From Edwardsiella tarda ATCC 15947 = NBRC 105688 (lineage in GTDB: Bacteria; Pseudomonadota; Gammaproteobacteria; Enterobacterales; Enterobacteriaceae), in assembly GCF_003113495.2 (NCBI RefSeq), contig NZ_CP084506.1:620001-684000 (forward strand): a stretch of 64,000 bases of DNA, given 5' to 3'. Positions 9,614 through 19,621 of the stretch are shown piece by piece. Under the pieces are notes generated by a model, which did not search any database, was not told the origin of the DNA, and worked only from the letters and a program-made list of their open reading frames with translations. The position numbers and the translations under genes are program-made. How positions within the stretch are numbered: the stretch's first letter is position 1; each line of letters opens with the position of its first letter.

Positions 9614-10459
9614 ATGCTCATAAAACATCCCATTTCGCTCGGCGCCGATGAGGACCATAACGCGGAATCCGATGATCATCTGCGTTTTTATCAGTTATGC
9701 GGGGTGATGGCGGCGGCGAGTTGCGTGCTGCTGACGCTGTTGATGCTGGTCATGTTCCCCGAGGACTTTTCGGCCCGTCCTTTTCGGGTGGCGGCGGGCT
9801 ATCTGGGGCCGGTCACCCTGCTGCTCTTACTGGCGATGCTGCGTTTCCCGCGCAGCGCGAGCTGGGCGTTACTGCTGGGGTTTAACGCCTTACTGCTCTA
9901 CCTGTTTTATCAGGGAAGTTCTTTCAACCTGGTGATCAGCTTTCTGTTCGTGCTGTTTTTCATGCTGGGGGTCGTCGCGGCGGTCCAACGCGCGCGTCGG
10001 CGCACGCTGTGGCTAGTGCGGCGTGGCTGGCGGCCCATCTCGGCGCTGGTGCTATTAGCCTTGCTGATGAGTGGGTTAAGTAGCGGTTTCGTCCTACGCT
10101 GGCTGGCGAAGAAACAGGAAAATCCCTTGCTTTGGGTCGAGTATCGCCGCCAGATGTTGGATCACTATCAGCGTCTGGCAGGACGCGAGACGCCACAGTC
10201 GCCGGGGATCGGATTGCGGCGCGTTCGACTGGAGGGGCGCACCTTGGTGCTGGTCTATCGGGTACACTTAACGGGCGAGGAGGCCAGCGATGCGCGTTTG
10301 CGGCGTCACGCCCTGAATCACTTCATCAAACATTGCCACGAACGGGGAGTCAATCAGTTCGGGATGAAGGTGATGTATGTGTACCACGTCCAGGAGGAGG
10401 AGCGTATTCAGGTGTTGAACCGTAAGGATTGCCCGGATCGCGACGCGCAAGCGCGTTAG
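9614..10459 (+). CDS. Unknown inner-membrane protein with C-terminal soluble domain
   Basis: I do not recognise this 281-residue protein. After a polar N-terminus of about 27 residues it shows five hydrophobic segments (about 30-50, 60-77, 82-100, 103-123 and 142-163), the fourth followed by a basic loop (RARRRTLWLVRRGWR). A soluble C-terminal domain of about 115 residues is rich in charged residues and predicted beta strand (GIGLRRVRLEGRTLVLVYRV). It contains one cysteine in HFIKHCHERG and another in NRKDCPD. It stands alone between phoA and the convergent ygdQ, with AT-rich DNA upstream. No start is better than the ATG at 9614, although its ribosome site is weak. Confidence 0.7.
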   Translation: MLIKHPISLGADEDHNAESDDHLRFYQLCGVMAAASCVLLTLLMLVMFPEDFSARPFRVAAGYLGPVTLLLLLAMLRFPRSASWALLLGFNALLLYLFYQGSSFNLVISFLFVLFFMLGVVAAVQRARRRTLWLVRRGWRPISALVLLALLMSGLSSGFVLRWLAKKQENPLLWVEYRRQMLDHYQRLAGRETPQSPGIGLRRVRLEGRTLVLVYRVHLTGEEASDARLRRHALNHFIKHCHERGVNQFGMKVMYVYHVQEEERIQVLNRKDCPDRDAQAR

Positions 10460-10481
10460 CGCGTCGGTGGAAAGATAAAAA

Positions 10482-10507
10482 AGAGGGGGGGCGAATGCCC
10501 CCCCTCT
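10482..10507 (-). terminator. Terminator of ygdQ
   Basis: AGAGGGGGGG at 10482-10491 and CCCCCCCTCT at 10498-10507 form a ten-pair stem. On the minus strand it is followed by six T, so it ends leftward ygdQ transcripts; it may also stop rightward readthrough. Confidence 0.85.
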
Positions 10508-10534
10508 GTGTCACTGAACCGAACAGGCTAGGCG

Positions 10535-11251
10535 TTATTCGCCGTCGTTGCTCTTCTTGTTGCGGATCAGATTGAGGCTTTCGACCGCCATGGAGAAGAA
10601 CATGGCGAAATAGATGTAGCCCTTAGGAACGTGGACGGCGAAGCTTTCCAGGATCAGGGTGAAACCGACCAGGATCAGGAACGCCAATGCCAACATCTTG
10701 ACGGAGGGGTGGCGGGCGACGAACTCACCGATCGGCCGCGCGGCGAACATCATGACGCCGACGGCGATGACCACGGCCGCCATCATGATGAACAGATGGT
10801 CGGACAGGCCGATGGCGGTGATCACCGAGTCGAGACTGAAGATGATGTCCAACATCATGATCTGCACGATGGCCCCCATAAAGGAGTGCACGTGGGTGGC
10901 GAGGTTATCATTATTCCCTTCGATGGTTTCATGGGCCTCTTTGCTGGCCTTATAGATCAGGAATAGCCCACCGAGTAGCAGGATCAGATCTCGAGCGGAG
11001 ACCGGATGACCCATGATCTCGAAGAGTGGGTGAACCAGATGTGCCACCCAGGCGATGGAGGCCAACAGACACAGACGCATCCCCATTGCTGCTAATAGGC
11101 CAATACGGCGCGCCTTGTTTTGTTGTTTCTTGGGGAGTTTGGCTACCACCAGAGAGAGGAAGATGATGTTATCAATGCCCAGTACGATTTCCAGAATCGT
11201 CAGCGTACCCAGTGCAAGCCAGGCATTCGGATCGACAATCCACGCAAACAT
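10535..11251 (-). CDS. ygdQ: TerC-family integral membrane protein YgdQ
   Basis: The 238-residue protein has seven predicted membrane helices and the TerC-family signature acids in the membrane (EIVLGIDNIIFLSL near the start and IIFSLDSVITAIG in the second half). E. coli YgdQ has 237 residues and is also next to mutH. TerC relatives are linked to metal (manganese or tellurium) handling and to membrane-protein secretion; the substrate of YgdQ is not established. It is read leftward, 86 bases after mutH, and closed by a strong terminator. Confidence 0.88.
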   Translation of the reverse strand: MFAWIVDPNAWLALGTLTILEIVLGIDNIIFLSLVVAKLPKKQQNKARRIGLLAAMGMRLCLLASIAWVAHLVHPLFEIMGHPVSARDLILLLGGLFLIYKASKEAHETIEGNNDNLATHVHSFMGAIVQIMMLDIIFSLDSVITAIGLSDHLFIMMAAVVIAVGVMMFAARPIGEFVARHPSVKMLALAFLILVGFTLILESFAVHVPKGYIYFAMFFSMAVESLNLIRNKKSNDGE

Positions 11252-11337
11252 AGAGATAAATACCTAAACGAACCATAAACGAGCAGTATACACCGATAGC
11301 CCCGTCCCGCGCAGTGTGCGACGGGAGAAATCTGTGT

Positions 11338-12027
11338 TTACACCAGGAAATGGCGTGCCAGCAGCGCCGCGGTAAAATGCTTCTTCAGATAGAAACCGCG
11401 TGGCAGCGTCATGATCGGCTCACCGTGCGGCCCGATACCTTCGGTCAATGCGCGGCTGTTGGCCGCCTTGGGGCGTAGCTGTAACACCTCACCGTGGCGC
11501 GCGCTGATGGTGTCGACGCGCCCTAAGACGATCAACTCCATCAACTCCTCCCAGTCATGCCGTAACGCCTGCTCCTCTTGTGCCGAGGGGCTCCACAAGA
11601 GTGGCGCGCCGACGCGGCGTTGTGCCAGCGGGATCTGACGTTCACCCTCGACAGGGATCCACAGGACGCACTGCAGTTTTTGCCGTAGGTGGCAACTCTC
11701 CCAGGTAATGCCGGTGTTGCCGGTGAGCGGGGCGACGCAGACAAAGGTGGTCTCTAGCGGGCGCCCGTGAGCGTCGATGGGAATACTCTTCAGCTCGACG
11801 CCCAAATCGGGGAAGTCCTGTTGCGCTTTACTGCCGGAGCGGGCTCCGAGACAGCGTTCCAGCAGCGTGCCGACCCACCCCTTGTCCCGTCGGAGATCGT
11901 GCGGTAGCGGGATCGCGGCCAGTTGCGCCAACTCGGCATAGCTATAGCCAGCCAAGCGCCAGGCTCGCTGCAATAATATCTGGCGATCGGCGGGGGGGGT
12001 CAGCGGTGGAAAGGGATCGTTTATCAT
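11338..12027 (-). CDS. mutH: DNA mismatch repair endonuclease MutH
   Basis: The 229-residue protein matches MutH, the endonuclease that nicks the unmethylated strand at hemimethylated GATC sites after MutS and MutL have marked a mismatch. The catalytic D-X6-E-X-K arrangement is visible as D71, E78 and K80 in [10 protein letters not shown]. The C-terminal part carries [16 protein letters not shown]. Length equals that of E. coli. mutS lies 10 kb away in the same window, but the two are not in one operon. Confidence 0.95.
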   Translation of the reverse strand: MINDPFPPLTPPADRQILLQRAWRLAGYSYAELAQLAAIPLPHDLRRDKGWVGTLLERCLGARSGSKAQQDFPDLGVELKSIPIDAHGRPLETTFVCVAPLTGNTGITWESCHLRQKLQCVLWIPVEGERQIPLAQRRVGAPLLWSPSAQEEQALRHDWEELMELIVLGRVDTISARHGEVLQLRPKAANSRALTEGIGPHGEPIMTLPRGFYLKKHFTAALLARHFLV

Positions 12028-12189
12028 CTGGTTAAAAAATGTACGCTCATTTTACGCTTATCAACAATGGGGCCACGGATGGCCAGCGGCATGATTAATA
12101 CGATGATTCATAATAAGATTTTTCATCATATCCTCTGCGCCTTCGGCGACACGACGCTATTGTGCACTACTAGCCACTGGCAATGAACA

Positions 12190-12535
12190 GGATCTTACAC
12201 CTATTTATCCACAGATATTTTGGATAACCCATTATCACCGTCGACACTGGTTTGATTTACAGCCTTGACGAGGGGGGGTTTTTACGAAATTGCTGCCGCA
12301 GTGTGCAAGTTTTGCGGATATGTTGTGGATAAAATCGGCATTGTGCGATCTTTAGACAGCGCAGGATCCTAAGCGTGCCTAGATCACATTTTATCTCCGT
12401 GGATAACACTACTTTCAATATTAACACCATGAATCATATTGAAATATTTATTATGGTCATTTTGACCATTTGGCCGTCGCGAGAAGTTTTACCCTTCTTT
12501 CCAGACAGTTCTGCACACCTATATCCACAGAAAAA
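12190..12535. other. DnaA-box cluster, probable DARS2 (DnaA-reactivating sequence)
   Basis: The 686-base mutH-rppH gap holds five DnaA-box matches. Two are perfect TTATCCACA: 12205-12213 (plus) and 12324-12332 (minus). Three have one mismatch: 12219-12227 (minus, TTATCCAAA), 12398-12406 (minus, TTATCCACG) and 12521-12529 (plus, ATATCCACA). The first pair face each other five bases apart. In E. coli the DARS2 locus, which promotes ADP-to-ATP exchange on DnaA, lies in exactly this intergenic region and has a similar core plus IHF and Fis sites. Several GATC sites are present. Known: position and function in E. coli. Inferred: that this copy is functional. No gene is visible in the gap. Confidence 0.8.
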
Positions 12536-12713
12536 GTGAATAAACGTGTCATGACATCCTGCCCTGTGTTTATAACTTTGCACTTATCTGTGAGTTATCC
12601 CGGATTTATACGGTAGGACGGATCCTAATCTTGGCGTAGCGCCAATGGTTTACCGCTTGGTGGGAGTGTGAAACAATCAGGGTATCTTGCGATTTTGCTA
12701 TCGAGGTAGTCTG

Positions 12714-13247
12714 GTGATCGATGATGATGGCTACCGCCCGAATGTGGGTATTGTAATTTGTAATCGTCAGGGACAGGTGTTGTGGGCTCGCCGTTATGGG
12801 CAAAACTCCTGGCAGTTCCCCCAAGGTGGGATCAATGCCGGAGAGACGCCTGAGCAGGCGATGTATCGCGAACTGTTCGAAGAGGTGGGGCTGGGGCGTA
12901 AGGATGTGAAAATACTGGCCTCCACGCGTAACTGGTTACGCTATAAATTACCAAAACGTTTGGTGCGTTGGGATACCAAGCCGGTCTGTATTGGCCAAAA
13001 GCAGCGCTGGTTTTTACTGCAGCTCCAGTGTAACGAGGCAGAGATCAATATGCAGCGCAGCAACACACCGGAGTTTGATGGCTGGCGCTGGGTCAGCTAC
13101 TGGTATCCGGTGCGTCAGGTTGTGTCGTTTAAACGCGATGTCTACCGTCGGGTGATGAAGGAGTTCTCATCCGTTGTGATGTCTTTGCAGGAGAGCGTAG
13201 CCCAGGGGGGGCGTTCGGCTCCCGGCTATCGCCGTAAAAGAGGTTAA
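12714..13247 (+). CDS. rppH: RNA pyrophosphohydrolase RppH
   Basis: The 177-residue Nudix hydrolase removes pyrophosphate from the 5' end of mRNA and so starts RNase E decay. The Nudix box GX5EX7REUXEEXGU is intact at residues 38-60 ([20 protein letters not shown]). The start is a GTG at 12714, preceded by GAGG; initiation there gives [13 protein letters not shown] as in E. coli. An in-frame extension of nine codons upstream has no homology. It stands 12 bases before ptsP, as in E. coli, and the pair is probably one operon. Confidence 0.95.
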   Translation: MIDDDGYRPNVGIVICNRQGQVLWARRYGQNSWQFPQGGINAGETPEQAMYRELFEEVGLGRKDVKILASTRNWLRYKLPKRLVRWDTKPVCIGQKQRWFLLQLQCNEAEINMQRSNTPEFDGWRWVSYWYPVRQVVSFKRDVYRRVMKEFSSVVMSLQESVAQGGRSAPGYRRKRG

Positions 13248-13259
13248 GTGGCCGTTATC

Positions 13260-15506
13260 ATGCTTACGCGCCTGCGCGAGATCGTGGAGAAGGTGGCCGC
13301 CGCCGCCAGCCTGAATGAAGCGCTGAATGTGTTGGTGGATGAAACCTGCCGGGCGATGGAGACGGAGGTCTGCTCCGTCTACCTGGCCGATGACGATCGC
13401 CAGTGTTACTACCTGATGGCCACGCGTGGCCTGCAGAAGCCACGCGGCAGGGTAGTGGCGCTCTCTTTCGACGAGGGGATAGTCGGCCTGGTTGGCCGCC
13501 TGGCCGAGCCGGTCAACCTGGCGGATGCACCGAAACATCCCAGTTTTAAATACCTTCCCCAGGTGCGGGAGGAGCGTTATCGCGCCTTCCTCGGGGTGCC
13601 GATGATCTACCGCCGCCAGTTGTTGGGGGTCTTGGTGGTTCAGCAGCGCGCCTCACGCCAGTTCGATGAGGTCGAAGAGTCCTTCTTGGTCACGCTGGCC
13701 ACGCAGCTGGCGGGTATCTTGTCGCAGACTCAACTCAATAGCCTGTTCGGCCGTCTACGCCAGAACCGCCTGCGCGCTATCGCCACCTCGCCCGGGGTCG
13801 CGGTGGGTAAGGGGTGGATGGATATCAGCCAGCCGGCGCTGGAGCATGTCTATGAGGCCTCGACCCTGGACACGGAGAGTGAGCGCGAACGCCTGGCGCG
13901 GGCCTTGGAAGAGGCGGCCAGCGAGTTTCGCCGCTACAGTAAACGCTTCGGTGCCAGCGCACAGAAAGAGAGCGCGGCGATCTTCGATCTCTACTCTCAC
14001 CTGCTCAATGATCCGCGCCTGAAACGCGAGTTGATGCGCCACGTGGATGGCGGCGCGGTGGCGGAGTGGGCGGTGAAGCAGGTGACGGAGCATTTCGCCG
14101 CACAGTTCGCCAGCCTGCAAGATAGCTACATGCGCGAGCGCGCCAGCGATCTCCGCGCACTTGGCCAACGTCTGTTGTTCCATTTGGATGATAACGCGAT
14201 CGGCCCGGCGCCTTGGCCGGATCGCTTCATTCTGGTCGCCGACGAGTTGACGCCGAGTCTGCTGGCCGAGATCCCGCAATCCTGTCTGTTGGGGGTGGTG
14301 GTGCGCGACGGCGCCTCTAACTCCCATGCGGCGATCATCCTGCGAGCGATGGGGGTGCCCACGGTGATGGGGGCGGATATCCGTCCCGCCCTGTTGCATG
14401 AACGGTTGCTGGTGATCGATGGCTACCGTGGCGAGGTGTTGGTGGAGCCGGAGCCGGTGCTGGTGCAGGAGTACCAGCGCTTGATCAGTGAGGAGCTGGC
14501 GCTGAGTCGTAAGACCGAGGCGGAATCGGATCGCCCGGCTCAGTTGCGCAGCGGTGAGCGTATCAGCGTGCTGCTGAATGCCGGTCTGAGTGCCGAACAT
14601 GAACAGCGTCTGGAGGGGTGCGTCGACGGGGTGGGGCTGTATCGTACCGAGATCCCCTTCATGCTACAGAGCGGTTTTCCCTCGGAAGAGGAGCAGGTCG
14701 CCCAGTATCAAGGGATGTTGCAGATCAATCCCGAGAAACCGGTGGTGCTACGCACCCTGGATATCGGCGCCGACAAGCAGTTGCCCTACATGCCGATCAG
14801 CGAAGAGAACCCGAGCCTGGGGTGGCGCGGGCTGCGTATCACCCTCGATCAGCCGGAGATCTTCCTGGTACAGCTGCGCGCCATGCTGCGTGCCAACGCC
14901 GCCAGCGGCAACCTGAGTATTCTGTTGCCGATGGTGACCACCCTGGCGGAGGTCGACGAGGCCCGTCGGCTGATCGAGCGTGCCGGACGCGAGGTGGAGA
15001 CCATGTTGGGCTATGCCCTGCCGCGCCCGCGTGTCGGCGTGATGCTCGAGGTCCCGGCGTTGGCCTATATGCTGCCGGAGCTGGCCACGCGCGTCGACTT
15101 TATCTCCGTGGGCACCAACGATTTGACCCAGTATCTGCTGGCGGTGGATCGTAACAATACTCGGGTGGCTGCGTTGTATGACGGGCTGCATCCGGCGATG
15201 TTGCGCCTGCTACAGCAGGTGGTGCGCGAGTGTAATACGCTCGCCCTGCCGGTCAGTGTCTGTGGCGAGATGGCGGGCGATCCGATGGGGGCGTTGCTGT
15301 TGGTCGGGCTGGGCTTTCGCCAACTGAGCATGAACGGTCACAGCGTACCGCGTATTAAGTACCTGCTGCGTCATCTGGATCTGGCGGATATGGAGCGGCT
15401 GGCCGCCCGCATGGTGGCGACCCACTCCTCGACCGAGGTTCGCCACCTGACGGCCTCTTTCTTAGAGCGGCGCGGCGTCGGCGGTCTGATCCGTGGGGGG
15501 ATGTAA
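13260..15506 (+). CDS. ptsP: Nitrogen phosphotransferase enzyme I (EI-Ntr)
   Basis: The 748-residue protein phosphorylates NPr in the nitrogen PTS. An N-terminal GAF domain (about residues 1-150) is followed by the PEP-utilising domains. The phosphorylated histidine is near residue 356 in GASNSHAAII, and the PEP-binding barrel contains GLYRTEIPFM, RTLDIGADKQLPYMP and a C-terminal VCGEMAGDP with the catalytic cysteine. The ATG at 13260 matches the E. coli start. A GTG at 13248, right after the rppH stop and with AGAGG four bases before it, would add MAVI and cannot be excluded. In E. coli lgt follows; here ftsB does, a break in shared gene order. Confidence 0.94.
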   Translation: MLTRLREIVEKVAAAASLNEALNVLVDETCRAMETEVCSVYLADDDRQCYYLMATRGLQKPRGRVVALSFDEGIVGLVGRLAEPVNLADAPKHPSFKYLPQVREERYRAFLGVPMIYRRQLLGVLVVQQRASRQFDEVEESFLVTLATQLAGILSQTQLNSLFGRLRQNRLRAIATSPGVAVGKGWMDISQPALEHVYEASTLDTESERERLARALEEAASEFRRYSKRFGASAQKESAAIFDLYSHLLNDPRLKRELMRHVDGGAVAEWAVKQVTEHFAAQFASLQDSYMRERASDLRALGQRLLFHLDDNAIGPAPWPDRFILVADELTPSLLAEIPQSCLLGVVVRDGASNSHAAIILRAMGVPTVMGADIRPALLHERLLVIDGYRGEVLVEPEPVLVQEYQRLISEELALSRKTEAESDRPAQLRSGERISVLLNAGLSAEHEQRLEGCVDGVGLYRTEIPFMLQSGFPSEEEQVAQYQGMLQINPEKPVVLRTLDIGADKQLPYMPISEENPSLGWRGLRITLDQPEIFLVQLRAMLRANAASGNLSILLPMVTTLAEVDEARRLIERAGREVETMLGYALPRPRVGVMLEVPALAYMLPELATRVDFISVGTNDLTQYLLAVDRNNTRVAALYDGLHPAMLRLLQQVVRECNTLALPVSVCGEMAGDPMGALLLVGLGFRQLSMNGHSVPRIKYLLRHLDLADMERLAARMVATHSSTEVRHLTASFLERRGVGGLIRGGM

Positions 15507-15530
15507 TGCCGTGTGCACGCGGGGAATTTT

Positions 15531-15583
15531 ACCGCCCATTATGGAGTCCCGACGGAAGTTATGGGATGATTGGGCGGTTTTTC
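15531..15583 (+). terminator. Terminator-like structure between ptsP and ftsB
   Basis: ACCGCCCA at 15531-15538 pairs with TGGGCGGT at 15571-15578 and is followed by four more T. An inner TCCC/GGGA stem shortens the 32-base loop. It separates the ptsP operon from the ftsB operon. Confidence 0.5.
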
Positions 15584-15594
15584 AGGGGGCGTGA

Positions 15595-15939
15595 ATGGGT
15601 AAACTGACGCTATTGTTGATGGTGTTGTTAGGCTGGCTACAGTATTCGCTGTGGGTCGGTAAGAATGGCCTCCATGATTATATGCGGGTGAAGCAAGACG
15701 TGGCGGTACAGCAGGCGAATAACGCTAAGCTGAAGTCGCGCAACGACCAACTGTTCGCCGAGATCGACGATCTGAACGGTGGGCAGGAGGCGATCGAAGA
15801 GCGTGCCCGCAATGAGTTGGGCATGATCAAGCCGGGGGAAACCTTCTACCGCTTGGTGCCCGATCAGAACAAACGCCGCATGGCCGGGAGCGCTCCCCAG
15901 CCAAACTCGACGTCCCCATCGGTGATGTCGAATCGCTGA
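15595..15939 (+). CDS. ftsB: Cell division protein FtsB
   Basis: The 114-residue bitopic protein has one membrane helix (about residues 3-21) and a leucine/asparagine-rich coiled coil (about 29-64) followed by the conserved [22 protein letters not shown]. With FtsL and FtsQ it forms the divisome complex that activates FtsWI. GGGGG stands seven bases before the ATG. ispD follows 52 bases downstream, the usual ftsB-ispD-ispF order. The last 20 residues are longer and lower in complexity than in E. coli (103 residues). Confidence 0.93.
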   Translation: MGKLTLLLMVLLGWLQYSLWVGKNGLHDYMRVKQDVAVQQANNAKLKSRNDQLFAEIDDLNGGQEAIEERARNELGMIKPGETFYRLVPDQNKRRMAGSAPQPNSTSPSVMSNR

Positions 15940-15991
15940 ATTCTCTGCATGGCGACGGCCATGCCTTCATAGTCGATAACGAAACTCGCTG

Positions 15992-16711
15992 ATGAACGAT
16001 CACGATTCAGGTAGGGCGCCGTCCATCGTCGCCATTGTGCCGGCCGCTGGCATCGGTAGCCGGATGCAAAGCAGTACGCCTAAGCAGTATTTACCGCTGG
16101 CCGGAAAGACCATTCTGGAGCACGCCGTCGCGGCGCTGCTCCGCCACCCCTCGGTGCCGCAGGCGATCGTCGCGCTGCATCCGCAGGATCGACACTTTTC
16201 CACGCTCGCCTTGGCGGATGATGGGCGGGTGAGTCGCGTGGCCGGGGGAGAGACCCGCGCCGAATCGGTGCTCGCCGCGCTGCAGGCGGCCTCGGAGGCC
16301 GAGTGGGTTTTGGTGCATGACGCCGCGCGCCCCTGCCTCCACGCCGATGATCTGGCCCGTTTACTCAGCTGCGTGAATACGGCGCACCAGGGGGCGATAC
16401 TGGCGGCACCGGTGTGCGATACCATGAAGCGTGCCGAGGCGGGCCGCCCGCTGATCGCCCATACCGTCGATCGCCAGGATCTGTGGCATGCGTTGACGCC
16501 GCAGCTGTTCCCACGGGATCTACTGTTGCAGTGCTTGCAACGCGCCCTGGATGAGGGGGCAACGGTGACCGATGAGGCGTCGGCGCTAGAGTATTGTGGT
16601 TACCATCCGCGATTGGTGCACGGGCGAGCGGATAATATCAAAGTTACCCGTCCGGAAGATTTGGCGTTGGCAGAGTTCTATCTGGCGCGCTCGACCTCCT
16701 TGGCGCATTGA
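15992..16711 (+). CDS. ispD: 2-C-methyl-D-erythritol 4-phosphate cytidylyltransferase
   Basis: The 239-residue enzyme transfers CMP from CTP to MEP in the non-mevalonate isoprenoid pathway. The nucleotide-binding start [20 protein letters not shown] (residues 17-36) and HDAARPCL are characteristic, and [15 protein letters not shown] closes the protein. It lies directly before ispF (15-base gap), whose product acts two steps later. Confidence 0.95.
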   Translation: MNDHDSGRAPSIVAIVPAAGIGSRMQSSTPKQYLPLAGKTILEHAVAALLRHPSVPQAIVALHPQDRHFSTLALADDGRVSRVAGGETRAESVLAALQAASEAEWVLVHDAARPCLHADDLARLLSCVNTAHQGAILAAPVCDTMKRAEAGRPLIAHTVDRQDLWHALTPQLFPRDLLLQCLQRALDEGATVTDEASALEYCGYHPRLVHGRADNIKVTRPEDLALAEFYLARSTSLAH

Positions 16712-16726
16712 CAGGAGTAATAACCG

Positions 16727-17200
16727 ATGAGAATTGGTCACGGTTTTGATGTCCACCGCTTTGGCGGTGAGGGGCCGCTGATTATCGGCGGCGTGCGTAT
16801 CGCGCATCCGCAGGGATTATTGGCCCATTCCGATGGCGATGTCGCCCTGCATGCCGCGACGGACGCCCTGTTAGGGGCGGCGGCGCTGGGGGATATCGGC
16901 AAGTTGTTCCCGGATACCGATCCGGCCTATAAGGGTGCGGATAGCCGCGCGCTGTTGCGCGAGGCCTATCGCCGCATTCGCGCTAAGGGCTATCGTCTGG
17001 GGAACCTGGATATTACTCTCATCGCCCAGGCACCGAAGATGGCGCCGCATATTCCGCAGATGCGCGTCTTCCTCGCGGAGGATCTGGCCTGCCATATCGA
17101 CGACGTTAACGTCAAGGCGACCACCACCGAGCGTCTGGGATTCACCGGCCGGGGCGAGGGGATCGCCTGCGAGGCGGTGGCGTTGTTGGTCAAGGAGTGA
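16727..17200 (+). CDS. ispF: 2-C-methyl-D-erythritol 2,4-cyclodiphosphate synthase
   Basis: The 157-residue trimeric zinc enzyme closes the cyclodiphosphate ring in isoprenoid synthesis. Metal ligands are in the start [12 protein letters not shown] (D8, H10) and H42 in LAHSDGDV. The C-terminal [19 protein letters not shown] is the nucleotide-binding signature. AGGAG precedes the ATG. truD begins three bases after the stop, so ispD, ispF, truD and surE form one tightly packed operon. Confidence 0.95.
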   Translation: MRIGHGFDVHRFGGEGPLIIGGVRIAHPQGLLAHSDGDVALHAATDALLGAAALGDIGKLFPDTDPAYKGADSRALLREAYRRIRAKGYRLGNLDITLIAQAPKMAPHIPQMRVFLAEDLACHIDDVNVKATTTERLGFTGRGEGIACEAVALLVKE

Positions 17201-17203
17201 TCG

Positions 17204-18250
17204 ATGGATTTTGCCTCGCTACAGTATTTGCATGGCCGCCCGACGGCGACCGGGGTGCTCAAGGCGTTCGCCGAGGATTTCTTTGTCGCCGAGGATCTGG
17301 GCTTCACGCCTGACGGCGACGGCGAGCACGTGTTGGTACGCCTGCGCAAAGAGGGCTGTAATACCCAGTTTGTGGCGGAGAATCTGGCGCGTTTTGCACG
17401 TCTCTCGCCGCGTGCCGTCAGCTACGCCGGGTTGAAGGATCGTCACGCGGTGACGGAGCAATGGTTCTGTCTGCATCTGCCGGGAGCGGATACGCCGGAT
17501 TTCAGTCAGTTTGTGTTGGAAGGCTGCCAAGTATTGGCGGTAACCCGCCATCGTAAGAAGTTGCGTATCGGTACGCTGCGCGGCAATGCGTTCCGTCTGG
17601 TGCTGCGCCACATCAGCGACAGCGCCGAGGTCGAAGAGCGTCTACGCCGGGTGGCGGCGCAGGGGGTGCCCAACTATTTCGGTGAGCAGCGTTTTGGGCG
17701 TGGTGGTAACAACCTACATCAGGCACGTCGCTGGGCGGCCGATCAGATCCGTGTCAAGGAGCGTGCCAAGCGCGGCTTCTACCTCTCCGCCACGCGCAGC
17801 GCGCTATTCAACCAATTGGTGAGCGAGCGACTGGCTGCCGGCTGTTTTGGCCGCGTGCTGGAGGGTGACGCCTTGCAGTTAGCCGGACGCGGTAGCTGGT
17901 TTGTCGCGCCACAGACGGAGCTGGCGGCGCTCCAACAGCGTCTGGATGCGGGCGAGTTGCGTATCACGGCCGCCTTGCCCGGCGACGGTGATGGCGGTAT
18001 CTGCGGCGAGGCGTTAGCCTTCGAGCGCCGCGTCCTTGAGGCTTATCCTGACTTGCTGGCGCTATTGGCGCGCGAGCGAGTCGAACCGGCACGCCGGGCG
18101 GTACTGTTGCAACCGCAGGCGCTGGCCTGGAACTGGTGGGATGACGCCACCGTCGAGCTGACCTTTGCGCTGCCCGCCGGTAGTTTCGCCACCAGTGTGG
18201 TGCGTGAACTGTTCTGTCAGGAAAACCCCGATGCGGATCTTGCTGAGTAA
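17204..18250 (+). CDS. truD: tRNA pseudouridine(13) synthase TruD
   Basis: The 348-residue enzyme makes pseudouridine 13 in tRNA-Glu. The catalytic aspartate lies in the conserved [16 protein letters not shown] segment near residue 80, and [17 protein letters not shown] and a C-terminal [14 protein letters not shown] are family signatures. Its last 20 bases overlap the start of surE, so the two are translated in coupled fashion. Confidence 0.95.
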   Translation: MDFASLQYLHGRPTATGVLKAFAEDFFVAEDLGFTPDGDGEHVLVRLRKEGCNTQFVAENLARFARLSPRAVSYAGLKDRHAVTEQWFCLHLPGADTPDFSQFVLEGCQVLAVTRHRKKLRIGTLRGNAFRLVLRHISDSAEVEERLRRVAAQGVPNYFGEQRFGRGGNNLHQARRWAADQIRVKERAKRGFYLSATRSALFNQLVSERLAAGCFGRVLEGDALQLAGRGSWFVAPQTELAALQQRLDAGELRITAALPGDGDGGICGEALAFERRVLEAYPDLLALLARERVEPARRAVLLQPQALAWNWWDDATVELTFALPAGSFATSVVRELFCQENPDADLAE

Positions 18251-18995
18251 TGACGATGGTGTGAGGGCGCCGGGCATTCAGACGCTGGCTAGCGCCTTAC
18301 GTGAGTTTGCCCAGGTACAGATCGTCGCCCCTAATCGTAACCGCAGCGGGGCGTCGAATGCCTTAACGTTGGAGTCACCGCTGCGCAGTGAGACGCTGGC
18401 TAACGGCGATATCAGCATCATCGATGGCACGCCGACCGACTGCGTCTATCTGGGGGTGAACGCCCTGATGCGCCCGCGTCCCGATATCGTCATCGCCGGC
18501 ATCAACGCCGGTCCCAATCTGGGCGATGACGTCATCTATTCGGGCACGGTGGCCGCGGCGATGGAGGGGCGTCATCTGGGCTTCCCCGCATTGGCCGTGT
18601 CGCTGGATGGCGAGCGCCATTATGAGACGGCAGCGGCGATTACCTGCCGTTTGCTGAGAATGCTGGCCGGCGAGCCGCTGCGTAGCGGGCGTATTTTGAA
18701 TATCAACGTGCCCGATCTGCCGTTGGAGGCGATCCGCGGCTGGCGAGTCACCCGTTGCGGGAGTCGCCAACCGGCGCAGATGGTGATCCATCAGCAGGAT
18801 CCGCGCGGTAAACCGCTGATGTGGATCGGGCCGCCGGGCGCCAAGCAGGATGCGGGCGACGACACTGACTTCGCCGCGCTAGCGGCGGGTTACGTCTCGC
18901 TGACGCCGCTGCAGGTGGATCTCACGGCGCACAGCGCGCGTGAACGGTTGAGCGATTGGCTGGGGCGTGCCGATAAGGGCGGTGCGGCATGGTAG
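18231..18995 (+). CDS. surE: 5'/3'-nucleotidase and exopolyphosphatase SurE
   Basis: The 254-residue stationary-phase survival protein begins [16 protein letters not shown], where D8, D9 and later S39 and N92-type residues bind the metal; [10 protein letters not shown] and [25 protein letters not shown] complete the active site. The ATG at 18231 lies inside truD. It overlaps pcm by seven bases. SurE and Pcm are both stress-survival proteins and precede nlpD-rpoS. Confidence 0.95.
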   Translation: MRILLSNDDGVRAPGIQTLASALREFAQVQIVAPNRNRSGASNALTLESPLRSETLANGDISIIDGTPTDCVYLGVNALMRPRPDIVIAGINAGPNLGDDVIYSGTVAAAMEGRHLGFPALAVSLDGERHYETAAAITCRLLRMLAGEPLRSGRILNINVPDLPLEAIRGWRVTRCGSRQPAQMVIHQQDPRGKPLMWIGPPGAKQDAGDDTDFAALAAGYVSLTPLQVDLTAHSARERLSDWLGRADKGGAAW

Positions 18996-19621
18996 ATCGC
19001 CGAGTATTGTTACTGATCCAACAGTTGATGCGTCAAGGGATCCGCGATGAGGCCGTGCTGAAGGCCATCGCCGAGGTGCCGCGTGAGCGCTTTATCGACG
19101 AGGCGATGTCCCACAAGGCCTACGATAATACGGCCTTGCCGATCGGGTTGGGGCAAACCATTTCGCAGCCTTACATGGTGGCGCGCATGACCGAGCTGTT
19201 GGCCCTACAGCCCAACTCGCGTGTGTTGGAGATCGGCACCGGTTCCGGTTACCAGACGGCGGTACTGGCTCATCTGGCCCCCCATGTCTATTCGGTCGAA
19301 CGCATCAAGAGCCTACAGTGGCAGGCGAAGCGCCGCCTCAAACAATTGGATCTGCATAACGTCTCTACGCGTCACGGTGATGGCTGGCAAGGTTGGGCCT
19401 CACGGGGGCCCTTCGATGCGATTATCGTGACCGCCGCCGCGCCGGAGATCCCGCCGGCATTGTTGGCGCAACTGGCCGAAGGGGGGCGCTTGGTGTTGCC
19501 CGTCGGCGAAGCGGCTCAGCCACAATTTCTGCGTCGTATCCAGCGGCGGGGCGATGAGTATCTGGTCGAGTCTATCGAGCCGGTACGTTTCGTCCCGTTG
19601 GTGGGGGGCGAGTTAGCGTGA
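18989..19621 (+). CDS. pcm: Protein-L-isoaspartate O-methyltransferase
   Basis: The 210-residue enzyme repairs isoaspartyl residues using S-adenosylmethionine. The substrate loop [23 protein letters not shown] and the SAM motif [16 protein letters not shown] (about residues 78-93) are clear, and [11 protein letters not shown] closes the protein as in E. coli. It overlaps surE by seven bases. Confidence 0.95.
   Translation: MVDRRVLLLIQQLMRQGIRDEAVLKAIAEVPRERFIDEAMSHKAYDNTALPIGLGQTISQPYMVARMTELLALQPNSRVLEIGTGSGYQTAVLAHLAPHVYSVERIKSLQWQAKRRLKQLDLHNVSTRHGDGWQGWASRGPFDAIIVTAAAPEIPPALLAQLAEGGRLVLPVGEAAQPQFLRRIQRRGDEYLVESIEPVRFVPLVGGELA

Noticed and set aside
12190..12535. Chromosome replication origin because of the DnaA boxes and GATC sites
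   Set aside because: The neighbours are mutH and rppH, not mnmG/mioC or dnaA, and there is no row of AT-rich 13-mers. DARS2 explains the boxes and place better.
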